Assembly: GCA_963771905.1 (NCBI GenBank)
Contig: CAVYVI010000009.1
Location: forward strand, 620,001 to 684,000
Direction: 5' to 3'
Origin: Palsa-147 sp963771905
Lineage (GTDB): Bacteria > Acidobacteriota > Terriglobia > Acidiferrales > UBA7541
DNA: 64,000 nt
Positions 8,393 to 16,652 of this stretch are shown here, piece after piece. The notes beneath the pieces were generated by a model, which made no database searches, was not told the origin of the DNA, and was given only the letters and a program-made list of their open reading frames with translations. Positions within the stretch are counted from its first letter, which is position 1. Each line of letters starts with the position of its first letter. The position numbers were made by a program, and so were the translations under genes.

Positions 8393-11300
8393 CTAGAACA
8401 TCAAGTGCAGCGCCATTTGAAGGAATCTCGGGCTGCCCAGCGTGTGCTGGATGAGTCCCAATTGACCCGATGGCGGGCACCGATACGCACCCGTTGCCGG
8501 AACGCAAGAGCTGCTCGAGCTGTAAGTCGGCGGGTCGGCGTAGTAGGGGTTGAACTTCACGTCGTTATTCGGTGTATCGAAGCTCGGGTGGTTGAAGATG
8601 TTGAACGCCTGCGCATCGAATCGGAGACCGAACCGCTCCGTGACCTTGAAGTCCTTAAAGATTCCGAAGTCAAACCGCGACTGGAACGGCCCACGGAAAA
8701 TGTTGCGGCCAGTATCGCCATAGCCTGTTTCATACGAGTCGCACACGCCGGTAACCGGATCACACGGCGGAACTCCTCCGCTGCCCGGAGTGAGCAGGGG
8801 AAGTCCGAACGCGTTGACGTTGAGCACCGGTTTCCCCGGGTTGACGCCAAGCGTCCCTTGAAGCTCAACTTTCGTTGAAGTAGAGCCAACGCCGCCCACA
8901 GGGATGATCGGATTCGTCACTTGATCGTCCCCGGCACCCCAGTAAATGCTGCCTGCCCCTCCCGTATAGTCATAAACGGAATAAGGCTGGCCGCTCTCTG
9001 CCACTGTGAGTCCGCTGAGACCCCATCCGTTCACGACCTGGTTCCACGCACCTGTAGCCCACGCCGCCTTCGGGAATTGGTACCGGTAGCTAATGCTGAA
9101 GACGTGGGTCCGATCGAAGTCGGCGCTGCCGTAGGCCGACTTCAGGTCAGTGGGGCTATTGCCGTTAAAGAACAATCCCAATCCGCTCTGCTCGTCAAGG
9201 ACATGCGACCACGTGTAGGAGGCCGCAAGCGTGAGTCCATGCTGCAGGCGCTTCGTCAGACCGAGTTGCAGCGCGTCGTAGTTGGAAATTCCAGCGCCTT
9301 CGTTGAATTGAGAATTGGGATCGTAACCGATGTACGGAGCGCGGAGATCGGCGTTTCCATCCGCGTAACCGGCAACGAGGGTGTATTGATTTTCGGCGGA
9401 CACACCCGGCACATTGTAGCCGTAAGAGTAGATTTCGCCGTTGATCGGGTTGCTCGGCGTGGCAATCCCCGGCTGGTTGAACGGAACCGGGATCACTTCA
9501 TGCACTCCGTGATTTCCGACGTAGGCTGCATTCACGACGATGTCGTTCGACGGCTGCCATTGCAGATCAAGCGTCCAGTTCTCGGAATAAGGCAGCTTGC
9601 TGTTGGGATCGTAGCCTGCGAACTGGAAAGGCCCGCAATACGACTGACCCGTCGCGATGCAGAACGGCGTCGTGTTCGCTTCCAACTGCGCGATATTCGG
9701 AAGAAGCGAAGCGACACCGGAGAGACTGTTTACCGGCGCGGGGGGCGCCGTTGTGCCAAACGGAGCCTGGAACGTGGCGCCAGGCGGTGAATAGTAAGGG
9801 ACTGCGAAGGGTTGTTCGGTGGTGACGCCGAACGGACCGCCGATGCCGGAACCTGCGCTCGGCGAGAGCTCGGCAAAGTATTCGCCGCGATCGTAGTACA
9901 TTCCGAATCCGGCTCGCACCACGAAATTCTTGATGAACGAAGGCGCATAGACGATGCCGACGCGTGGCGCGAATCCCCACTGCCGCGCGGTAAGCGTCGA
10001 GTCGCTCGCGCCCTTCGTCGCGAAATCCGGGTTGTTGCCGGCGACAACCAGGCCCGTGTTCGTAATGGTGTCGGTGCTGGCGTCGTAGCTGTAGTCAGCC
10101 GGATTGAAGTTCACAAGCTTTCCGTATTTCTCGTAAAGTGGACCGTTCCAATCCCAGCGCAAACCGAGACTCAGAGTGAGATTGGACTTGAGGCGGAAGG
10201 TGTCTTGAGCATAGAGGCCAAGCTGATTGGACCGGAAATAACGGTTGGTCTCGCCGTTGACAAAAACCGAGGAGTCCGCGGCGTAGCACGAATTGGACGG
10301 ACTGCAAAGATTCCCCTCGAGGAAGTCGGAAAACTTCTGAAACCCAAGGAGGCCCAACTGATTGTTCTTATTGACGACGTTCAGTTGGGTGTAGTCGTAC
10401 TGCGCTCCAAACCCGAGTGAGTGCCGCCCGAGCACCCAATTGTAGCTGGTAGCCCACTCGAACTGATTCTGGAAAGCACCGGCGTTGGCGGTGTTCGAAG
10501 CGGCGCCGAGGTACAAGCTATTTCCGACGTTTTCATCATCGATTCCGATGTGTATGCCCGGGAGAGTGTTCAGGCCGAATTCGCTGATCCCAAAGTCAGA
10601 AGGCGTGAAGCCCTGCTGCGTGCTCGCGAAGGCCTTCTCGCGGATGAACCCGAATCGCTGAATCCACGAAGTGTTCGGAGTCGGCAGCACCGTATTGGTC
10701 AGCGAAAAAACCTGAGCGCCCGCGTTCATTTGCTGCGGGAAACCCTCCACCTGGCTGATGGCAAAAGGGGCGTAAGTCGGGTCTCGCTGGAAATAATACT
10801 TGCCGGAAATCCGGTCTTTCTCGCTGAAGTTGTAGTCGATGTTCCCATTCACCTGATCGGCTGAGAAGTGTGTCGATGGCCCCTGAATCACTCCGTCATA
10901 ACCTAGCGTATAGGCCTGGTTCTGATTCGTGATGGTCGGAGATGGAATTAGGTAGTTGCCGTTGGGCAGCTTGGCGTTCATGATGGCCAGCGCCACGGAG
11001 TTGATATTTGCGGCTGTCAGACTGGTTCCGAAATCGGTGTTCGCGACCGTGGCGAGCGACGCGGCGTCACGCGCGTCCGTCAAGTCCGGCGGGACGTCGA
11101 CATCGGAGATGGAGTCGTCTTGGTCGACTGCCCGCTGGCCCTGGTAGGCTACGAAGAAAAACAGTTTGTCCTTCAGAATTGGTCCACCCAACGTTGCCCC
11201 AAATGTATTTCTCTTCAGAGCTGGCGTCCCGATTCCCGCTGCATTGGAAAAGAACGGCGCGGCGTTCCAACCGCTCGTCTGATGGTATTCATACGCCTGG

Positions 11301-12172
11301 CCGTGGAGATCGTTCGAACCCGTCTTTGTTTGAACTTCGACGTGCGCACCGCTGTGTGAACCTTCCGAGGCGTCGTACATAGATGTGCTGACGTGAAGCT
11401 CTTCAATCGTTTCCGGGGGAGGTGTCGGCAGCCCCTGGCCGATGGCGTCATAGACCGAGGTGCTCTCATGATATTCTTCGGTAGTAGAATCGAGGAACCC
11501 GCCCGTATTCAAGACAAAGCGGTTGTCGCTCACGGAACTCGATGATTTTCCGTTGAAAAGATTGTTCCCGTTGACGTCGTTAAACGAAAAGCTGTTGCTT
11601 GTGTCGCGCTGGCCATTCGCCCAAATGTCCTGATTGCCGAGCCCCGCGTTTGTGCCTGAACCCGCCAGGAAATCCGCGTTCACACCGGGCGCCAGGATGG
11701 CCAACTGCGTGAAGCTGCCCGTGCCGAGCGGCGTACTTTCAATTAAATCGGAATGGAGCGTATAGCCGTTCGACGTATCGGTTTCGTTCAAGAGGGGAGT
11801 CGCCGTTACCGTAACGGTCGAAGTGACTGCGCCCGGCTGGAGCGTGACGTTCACCGTCGTCGTCAGATTGCCCTGGACGAGAATCTGCGAATATTCTTCG
11901 GTTTTGAATCCTGCCTTCGAAATCGTGACGACGTACGTTCCGATGGGCAGTTCCTTGAGACTAAACGAACCGTCGTTCCTCGTCGTTGCCGCCTGTGCCA
12001 GGTTCGTGCCGACGTTACGAACTTTTATAGCAGCGCCTTGCACGATGGCGCCGCTATTGTCGGTAACCGTTCCGTTGATCGCGCCGAGTGTTTGTTGCGC
12101 GCGCGCGGCGATCGGCAATAGCGCGAGAAGGAGAGCCACAAAGCCAAGGAAGGCAAAACATATCTTGCTCAT
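8393..12172 (-). CDS. Oar-like TonB-dependent outer-membrane receptor
   Basis: Outer-membrane protein of 1,259 residues. A signal peptide (CFAFLGFVALLLALLPIAARA) precedes a carboxypeptidase-regulatory-like Ig domain (INGTVTDNSGAIVQGAAIKV, residues 30-115), a plug region (LIESTPLGTGSFTQLAILAPG), then a long beta-barrel ending in aromatic Phe. This is the large receptor architecture that Acidobacteria carry in many copies, probably for import of oligosaccharides or other large substrates; the ligand is unknown. The frame opens with GTG at 12181, but the ATG at 12172 has a GGGGG stretch upstream. The gene is complete and stands alone, with no ExbBD-TonB or SusD partner nearby. Confidence 0.9.
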   Translation of the reverse strand: MSKICFAFLGFVALLLALLPIAARAQQTLGAINGTVTDNSGAIVQGAAIKVRNVGTNLAQAATTRNDGSFSLKELPIGTYVVTISKAGFKTEEYSQILVQGNLTTTVNVTLQPGAVTSTVTVTATPLLNETDTSNGYTLHSDLIESTPLGTGSFTQLAILAPGVNADFLAGSGTNAGLGNQDIWANGQRDTSNSFSFNDVNGNNLFNGKSSSSVSDNRFVLNTGGFLDSTTEEYHESTSVYDAIGQGLPTPPPETIEELHVSTSMYDASEGSHSGAHVEVQTKTGSNDLHGQAYEYHQTSGWNAAPFFSNAAGIGTPALKRNTFGATLGGPILKDKLFFFVAYQGQRAVDQDDSISDVDVPPDLTDARDAASLATVANTDFGTSLTAANINSVALAIMNAKLPNGNYLIPSPTITNQNQAYTLGYDGVIQGPSTHFSADQVNGNIDYNFSEKDRISGKYYFQRDPTYAPFAISQVEGFPQQMNAGAQVFSLTNTVLPTPNTSWIQRFGFIREKAFASTQQGFTPSDFGISEFGLNTLPGIHIGIDDENVGNSLYLGAASNTANAGAFQNQFEWATSYNWVLGRHSLGFGAQYDYTQLNVVNKNNQLGLLGFQKFSDFLEGNLCSPSNSCYAADSSVFVNGETNRYFRSNQLGLYAQDTFRLKSNLTLSLGLRWDWNGPLYEKYGKLVNFNPADYSYDASTDTITNTGLVVAGNNPDFATKGASDSTLTARQWGFAPRVGIVYAPSFIKNFVVRAGFGMYYDRGEYFAELSPSAGSGIGGPFGVTTEQPFAVPYYSPPGATFQAPFGTTAPPAPVNSLSGVASLLPNIAQLEANTTPFCIATGQSYCGPFQFAGYDPNSKLPYSENWTLDLQWQPSNDIVVNAAYVGNHGVHEVIPVPFNQPGIATPSNPINGEIYSYGYNVPGVSAENQYTLVAGYADGNADLRAPYIGYDPNSQFNEGAGISNYDALQLGLTKRLQHGLTLAASYTWSHVLDEQSGLGLFFNGNSPTDLKSAYGSADFDRTHVFSISYRYQFPKAAWATGAWNQVVNGWGLSGLTVAESGQPYSVYDYTGGAGSIYWGAGDDQVTNPIIPVGGVGSTSTKVELQGTLGVNPGKPVLNVNAFGLPLLTPGSGGVPPCDPVTGVCDSYETGYGDTGRNIFRGPFQSRFDFGIFKDFKVTERFGLRFDAQAFNIFNHPSFDTPNNDVKFNPYYADPPTYSSSSSCVPATGAYRCPPSGQLGLIQHTLGSPRFLQMALHLMF

Positions 12173-12181
12173 CCGGAACAC

Positions 12182-12690
12182 CCCCGCCCAGAATTTAATG
12201 AGAGTCTTGTAATCGTGTTACCCATCTGGAGTCAAGAGCTTATCTATGACCTGTCTGTGGAAATCGTCCAGGCGCACGTAGCACACCAGCGGGTTCTACG
12301 CTAGTCCGGTGCGGAACGCATGAATGTTCGGTGAGAAGAATCTGAATTTCCCGTAAAGGCCTGCGGCTCGTTTTGGCAGGTCGACGCTCGAGCGGGGAAA
12401 TAAACTGGCAGGGCGCGTCCACGCAATGAACCCCGAGCGGGGCCCCCCGACTCTAACTGGTGTAACCGGCCGCCCCACCCGGGGCCAGTAACTACCGTTC
12501 AGCCCCCTATTGGCACATTTGGGCGTTTGGGGCTGGACCGCCGTACCATGGATACGGCAAACTTTCGTACTGTACGGCTTTGGGCGTAAGTGTATTTGTT
12601 CGGTGGGGTTACTCAGGGCGGGTATGAGTCTCGGGGGCTCCGCAGTAGCTATCATTTGCGAAAGAGATTTCTGAGGAGAGGCTGAGGCCT
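12182..12690. other. Long intergenic region upstream of the radical SAM gene
   Basis: About 510 bases between two divergently read large genes. No open frame shows a protein family signature. The second half (12,420-12,640) is G/C-rich with several short imperfect hairpins, so a structured leader for the downstream gene is possible, but I recognise no riboswitch class. The Tes-like gene has GAGGAGAGG just before its start. Confidence 0.45.
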
Positions 12691-14883
12691 ATGTCCAGCA
12701 GCAAAAATGTAACGAGAGCGTTTGACTGGGTGGTCTGCAAGACAGCAAGCGCCACTTTTAACTCAATTCAGTACTTCAACAAATTCAATCCGAACCCTTC
12801 GTTCACTCCGAAGTGGTCCGACAAGCCGCTGCTGAAGTCGTACGAGAAGAGCAAGCCGACTCTCGGCTGGCCGCGTACGACCGATTCGCTGTGCCCCGGC
12901 TGCGTGGCGGAGGCGCGGGACGCGATTTTCAGCGGCAAGAAGGATTGGACCGATCTCGTTCATGAGAAGGTCGGCGAGATCAAGGCGCAGATTGTCGAGC
13001 GCGACGGCCAGATCTGGATGGTGAAAGAGTGCCAGATCCACGGCAAATACGAAGACCTGATGGCCGTGGACGCGAAATTTCTCGCGTGGATCGAGAAGAA
13101 TTTTCCCGGACGGGACATCCCGGCGCACAACGATGAAACGCTGCACCGTCACGGCAGCAGCACGGTGCGCTACGGCCGCGGCTCGGTTCTGACGGTCGAT
13201 CTGACGAATCGCTGCAACATGATGTGCGACCCGTGCTTCATGGACGCGAACCAGGTCGGCTACGTTCACGAGCTGAGCTGGGAAGAAATCCAGGAAATCC
13301 TCGATAACGCGCTGATGATCAAGCCGCGCCGCCAGATGTCGGTGCAATTCTCCGGTGGCGAGCCGACCATGCATCCCTACTTCCTCGACGCGGTTCGCTA
13401 CGCGCGCAAGGTGGGTTACAACAGCGTGCAGGCCGCGACGAATGGCATCGAGTTCGCCAAGAGTAAGGACTTCTCGAAGAAGGCCTTCGAAGCGGGAATG
13501 CGCTACGCCTACCTGCAATTCGACGGCATCGGCAACGATGCCAACAGCCATCGCCAGGTCGGCAACCTGTTCGACGTGAAGCTGCGTGCCATCGAGAACA
13601 TGCACGAGGCGGGCATCGAAATCGTGCTGGTCACGACGATCATCAACAACGTCAACAACGACCAGGTCGGCCCCATCGTCAAGTTCGCAATGGAAAACCC
13701 TAAGAAAATCGCGTTCGTTTCCTTCCAGCCGGTTTCTTTCACCGGCCGCGACGAAGAAATCACGCCCGAGCGCCGCATGCGCCAGCGCTACACGCTCTCG
13801 CATCTGGCCAAGGACGTCAGCAGCCAGGTGGGCAAAATCGAGCCGACGCGCGACTGGTTCCCGATTTCGCTGGTTAGCGCGTTCGCGGGCTTCTCGGATC
13901 TCGTGCACGGGCCGGATTCGCAATGGGGTTCGCTGAGCTGCGGCTGCCACCCGAACTGCGGCGTGGGAACCGCGGTCATGATCAACAAGGAAACCAAGGA
14001 GTGGGCGCCGGTTCCGCGCTTTCTGAATACTCCGCAGCTGGTGCAGGACGTTAATTCCATCACGGATGCGGCGCGCGGGAAGAAGTTCTCCAATTTCATG
14101 ATGGCCATGGCGCTGCTGAAAAACTACAAACCGTTCGGCGCACCCAAGGGCCTCACGCTTTTCCAACTCTTCAAGAAGTTCGACAAGACGTGGGCGCTGA
14201 CCAAGGATGCCGACAAGAAGTACGGCAAGACGAGCCCGGATCGCACCTACGAAGACGCCATGAAGCGCCGCGCGACCGACCCGTGGAATTTCCTGTTCAT
14301 CGCGGGAATGTGGTTCCAGGATCTGTTCAACTACGATTTCCGCCGCACCGAAATGTGCATCATCCCGTACGCCACGCAGCAGGGTGAAATTTCCTTCTGC
14401 GCGTACAACACGGGCATCGGCTGGCGGAAAATCATCGAGAACATGTACAAGAACGCGACCGTAGCCCAGTGGTACAAGACCCACGGCAAGCACGAAATTT
14501 ACGCCAAGGGCAAGAAAGTCGATCTCAACAGCTACGAACACTCGCTGCGGATCGACGCCGACGATGCGTCGCGCACTCGCCATCTCGAGCACGACATTCC
14601 GCAAACCGCGGCCGAGGAAGACCGCATTCGCCGCCGCCAGGCCAATGAAGAAGCGGCCAAGGTGCGCAAGATTTACGAAGAACTGGTGCTCAAGAAGCAG
14701 CCCGAGAACGTCGTTCAGATCGGCAGCGTGGCGGCGATTAAGGCTGCTACGCCCGAGGTTCAGGTGGGCTTGAAGACAATTCAACCCGCGGGCAACGGCA
14801 ACGGGCACTCGAACGGCAATGGGAACGGCAACGGGGTCGCGAAGAAGGAAGACGCTGAAGTCGCTCACGCCGCCGGCGATTGA
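12691..14883 (+). CDS. MJ0619/Tes-like radical SAM protein (candidate membrane-spanning-lipid synthase)
   Basis: Radical SAM enzyme of 730 residues. CNMMCDPC at residues 175-182 is the CxxxCxxC that binds the [4Fe-4S]-SAM cluster, followed by SGGEPT at 211. N-terminal to it are CPGC (68-71) and VKECQIHG (111-118), the arrangement of the MJ0619 family that includes archaeal tetraether lipid synthase Tes. Further Cys groups (CGCHPNC near 415, then MCIIP and FCAYN near 555-570) may bind auxiliary clusters. The C-terminal 100 residues are helical, then a low-complexity Asn-Gly tail. Tes joins two lipid tails by C-C bonds; Acidobacteria make membrane-spanning iso-diabolic acid lipids, so a similar role is plausible but unproven. 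Monocistronic, with its own terminator. Confidence 0.75.
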   Translation: MSSSKNVTRAFDWVVCKTASATFNSIQYFNKFNPNPSFTPKWSDKPLLKSYEKSKPTLGWPRTTDSLCPGCVAEARDAIFSGKKDWTDLVHEKVGEIKAQIVERDGQIWMVKECQIHGKYEDLMAVDAKFLAWIEKNFPGRDIPAHNDETLHRHGSSTVRYGRGSVLTVDLTNRCNMMCDPCFMDANQVGYVHELSWEEIQEILDNALMIKPRRQMSVQFSGGEPTMHPYFLDAVRYARKVGYNSVQAATNGIEFAKSKDFSKKAFEAGMRYAYLQFDGIGNDANSHRQVGNLFDVKLRAIENMHEAGIEIVLVTTIINNVNNDQVGPIVKFAMENPKKIAFVSFQPVSFTGRDEEITPERRMRQRYTLSHLAKDVSSQVGKIEPTRDWFPISLVSAFAGFSDLVHGPDSQWGSLSCGCHPNCGVGTAVMINKETKEWAPVPRFLNTPQLVQDVNSITDAARGKKFSNFMMAMALLKNYKPFGAPKGLTLFQLFKKFDKTWALTKDADKKYGKTSPDRTYEDAMKRRATDPWNFLFIAGMWFQDLFNYDFRRTEMCIIPYATQQGEISFCAYNTGIGWRKIIENMYKNATVAQWYKTHGKHEIYAKGKKVDLNSYEHSLRIDADDASRTRHLEHDIPQTAAEEDRIRRRQANEEAAKVRKIYEELVLKKQPENVVQIGSVAAIKAATPEVQVGLKTIQPAGNGNGHSNGNGNGNGVAKKEDAEVAHAAGD

Positions 14884-14908
14884 TTTTCAAGGCTGCAAAC
14901 GCTTCAGG

Positions 14909-14945
14909 TCGCCCCGGTTGGCAACAGCCGGGGCGATTTGTTTTT
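14909..14945 (+). terminator. Rho-independent terminator of the radical SAM gene
   Basis: TCGCCCCGG and CCGGGGCGA form a perfect 9-bp stem with a 10-base loop, followed by TTTGTTTTT. It begins 26 bases after the stop codon, which makes the gene a transcription unit ending here. Confidence 0.9.
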
Positions 14946-15037
14946 GGACGGGCGGTCGCGAGCTGTGCGCTCCGGGCGTCTATTCGAGAGCCGTTTGCTT
15001 TGCGCTCGGCGGCGCTTTGAAGTAAATTCATACTAGG

Positions 15038-15376
15038 ATGGCAATGTCCAACGTCCAAGTTGCGAACGAACGCGGCCCGTCCCGCCGTCCGCGGGAGTGC
15101 GAATTTAGCGTCATTCTGCTCCCCGTATCTTACGAGTTCCGTTCCGTGCGCCGGCGCGGTAAAAATGTGCGCCGCATGAAGAACCCGCCCGGATATCAGG
15201 TGACGGTGCCACTCCTTCCCGGCCTTGTGACCTACGGCCGCGATGAAAAAGAAGCCCTGCAGATGGCCCGGGACGCCATCCGTTGCCACATTGACGGTCT
15301 GCGGAAATCCGGCGAGGAAATACCCGACGAGAGGATTTCTCGCTCGAAGAAACTTCGCGTCGCATTGAGCGCCTAA
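15038..15376 (+). CDS. hicB: HicB-like antitoxin
   Basis: Protein of 112 residues whose core (YQVTVPLLPGLVTYGRDEKEALQMARDAI) is the HicB partial RNase-H-like fold: strands with PGLVTYG, then a helix and an LRKSGEEIPDE segment. HicB neutralises the HicA RNase and represses the operon. It directly abuts a hicA reading frame (no gap), the usual two-gene arrangement, though here antitoxin precedes toxin. The first 40 residues are an unusual basic extension. Since the neighbouring toxin is frameshifted, the antitoxin may now be a relic or a stand-alone repressor. Confidence 0.8.
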   Translation: MAMSNVQVANERGPSRRPRECEFSVILLPVSYEFRSVRRRGKNVRRMKNPPGYQVTVPLLPGLVTYGRDEKEALQMARDAIRCHIDGLRKSGEEIPDERISRSKKLRVALSA

Positions 15377-15609
15377 ATGGGCGCGGATGTCCCGGTCCTC
15401 AAGCCACGGCAAATTCTGAGGGCGTTGCTGCGCGCTGGCTTCGTGATTAACCATCAATCCGGCAGTCACGCCCAGCTACGGCATCCTCTGAAGCCGCATC
15501 TACGCGTCACCGTGCCTCGCCACGACCGATTCGACTTGCCCGGCCTGTTCTCCGGAGCATCCTTCGGCAGGCCGAGCTAAGTGTCGAAGAATTTTTGGAA
15601 CTCATCTAA
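15377..15609 (+). pseudogene. hicA: HicA-like mRNA interferase, frameshifted
   Basis: The frame from 15377 gives a HicA double-stranded-RNA-binding-like fold: LKPRQILRALLRAGFVINHQ, then GSHAQLRHP with the catalytic His and HLRVTVPRHDRFDLP. After FDLP the frame runs into an aberrant end at 15580. In the adjacent frame the expected C-terminus is intact: VLRSILRQAELSVEEFLELI from 15547 to a stop at 15607-15609. One base missing from the C-run at about 15538-15540 explains the change. Either the toxin is inactivated or the base was lost in sequencing or assembly of a homopolymer. Confidence 0.75.
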
Positions 15610-15673
15610 ACAAGCGAAGAACTTGCCCGGCTGATCAGGAAACGGCATAATTTTCTGCGGGAGCGAGCGAGCC

Positions 15674-15895
15674 ATGCCGATTTACGAATATGTTTGCGAG
15701 GATTGCGACACACGGCACGAGCGGATCGTGCTGTCGAACGGCGCCGAGGTCACTTGCCCGAAATGCGGCAGCCGGAAGCAAACCGTGCAATTCTCCGTTT
15801 TTGCGGCGCCCGCCAACGGCGCAAAGTCCGCGAGTTCGCCGGCCTCAGCCGGCGGAAGCTGCGGCTGCACCCCGAAGACCTGCGGTTGCCACTAG
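15674..15895 (+). CDS. FmdB-type zinc-ribbon protein
   Basis: A 73-residue protein with the FmdB signature: MPIYEYVCEDCDTRHE, then CPKCGS, giving a four-Cys zinc ribbon in the first 40 residues. The Gly/Ser/Ala-rich tail ends in a second Cys cluster (CGCTPKTCGCH), typical of this family. FmdB proteins are putative regulators and their molecular role is unsettled. The stop codon overlaps the end of the convergent split-barrel gene by 4 bases. Confidence 0.88.
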   Translation: MPIYEYVCEDCDTRHERIVLSNGAEVTCPKCGSRKQTVQFSVFAAPANGAKSASSPASAGGSCGCTPKTCGCH

Positions 15896-16590
15896 CCGCC
15901 GGATTTCTTCCCGTTCCTTCCATCGATCTTCGGAGATTGCGGACGCGAGTACTCCCGCAAGTAATCTGGAAACGCCACGCCCGCGAGTAGCCTGGGATCC
16001 GGAACGGGATCACCAGCCGCCAACCGGAGCGGCAGGACGCCGGCCCACACCGGAAATTCATAATCCTCGGCGTCGTCTTTGGGAGGGCCCGTGCGGATTT
16101 TTGCCGAAACCTCCGCGAGCGGAAGCTTGAGCACGGACGTCGCGTTTGCTTCGGCATCGTGAATGGGGCGCACGGCGTTCCATCGCCCGCGAACGATATG
16201 CTCGGTAAACGCTTCGAGCGCGCGCAGCTTTTCATCGCGATCCTCGACGGCCTGCGCCTGCCCAAGAATCACCACGGAGCGGTAGTTCATCGAGTGGTGA
16301 AACGCCGAGCGCGCGAGAACGAGGCCGTCCACGAGCGTCACTGTGACACAAACTTGCACCCCGCCGGCGAGCGTTCGAAGCATGCGGCTCGCGGCCGAGC
16401 CGTGAATGTAGAGCGCGTTGTCGACGCGGGCGTAGCCGGTGGGAATAACGAACGGCTGCCCATCGACAACAAATCCAGCGTGGCAGAGAAATCCCTCGTC
16501 GAGAATTCCATACACAGTTTCCGAATCGTAGCGCCCGCGCTCGGCAAGCCGGCGCACCTGCGTCCGCGCCGTCGGAGTGAATTGGCTCAT
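15892..16590 (-). CDS. Pyridoxamine 5'-phosphate oxidase-like FMN-binding split-barrel protein
   Basis: A 232-residue protein of the flavin-nucleotide-binding group related to NimA. Motifs include GFLCHAGFVVDGQPFVIPTG and a SAASRM segment typical of flavin phosphate contacts, then ARSAFHHSMNYRSVVILG. It probably binds FMN or F420/heme-type cofactors; the substrate is unknown. The frame extends upstream to 16794, but those residues are a shadow; the ATG at 16590 (MSQFTPTARTQVRRL) matches the family start. Confidence 0.85.
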   Translation of the reverse strand: MSQFTPTARTQVRRLAERGRYDSETVYGILDEGFLCHAGFVVDGQPFVIPTGYARVDNALYIHGSAASRMLRTLAGGVQVCVTVTLVDGLVLARSAFHHSMNYRSVVILGQAQAVEDRDEKLRALEAFTEHIVRGRWNAVRPIHDAEANATSVLKLPLAEVSAKIRTGPPKDDAEDYEFPVWAGVLPLRLAAGDPVPDPRLLAGVAFPDYLREYSRPQSPKIDGRNGKKSGG

Positions 16591-16652
16591 GCTCGCAGCG
16601 TAAGAGCGGAACCCTGCATGCGCAAGAGCCAATCTGGATCGCCCAGCACCGA

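Noticed and set aside
14750..14850. Asn-Gly codon repeat as tandem repeat or CRISPR-like array
   Set aside because: It is a short low-complexity coding tail of the radical SAM protein, not spaced repeats.
12763..14868. Minus-strand open frame of 701 codons opposite the radical SAM gene
   Set aside because: Shadow of a GC-rich gene; the plus strand holds all radical SAM motifs and a terminator placed correctly.
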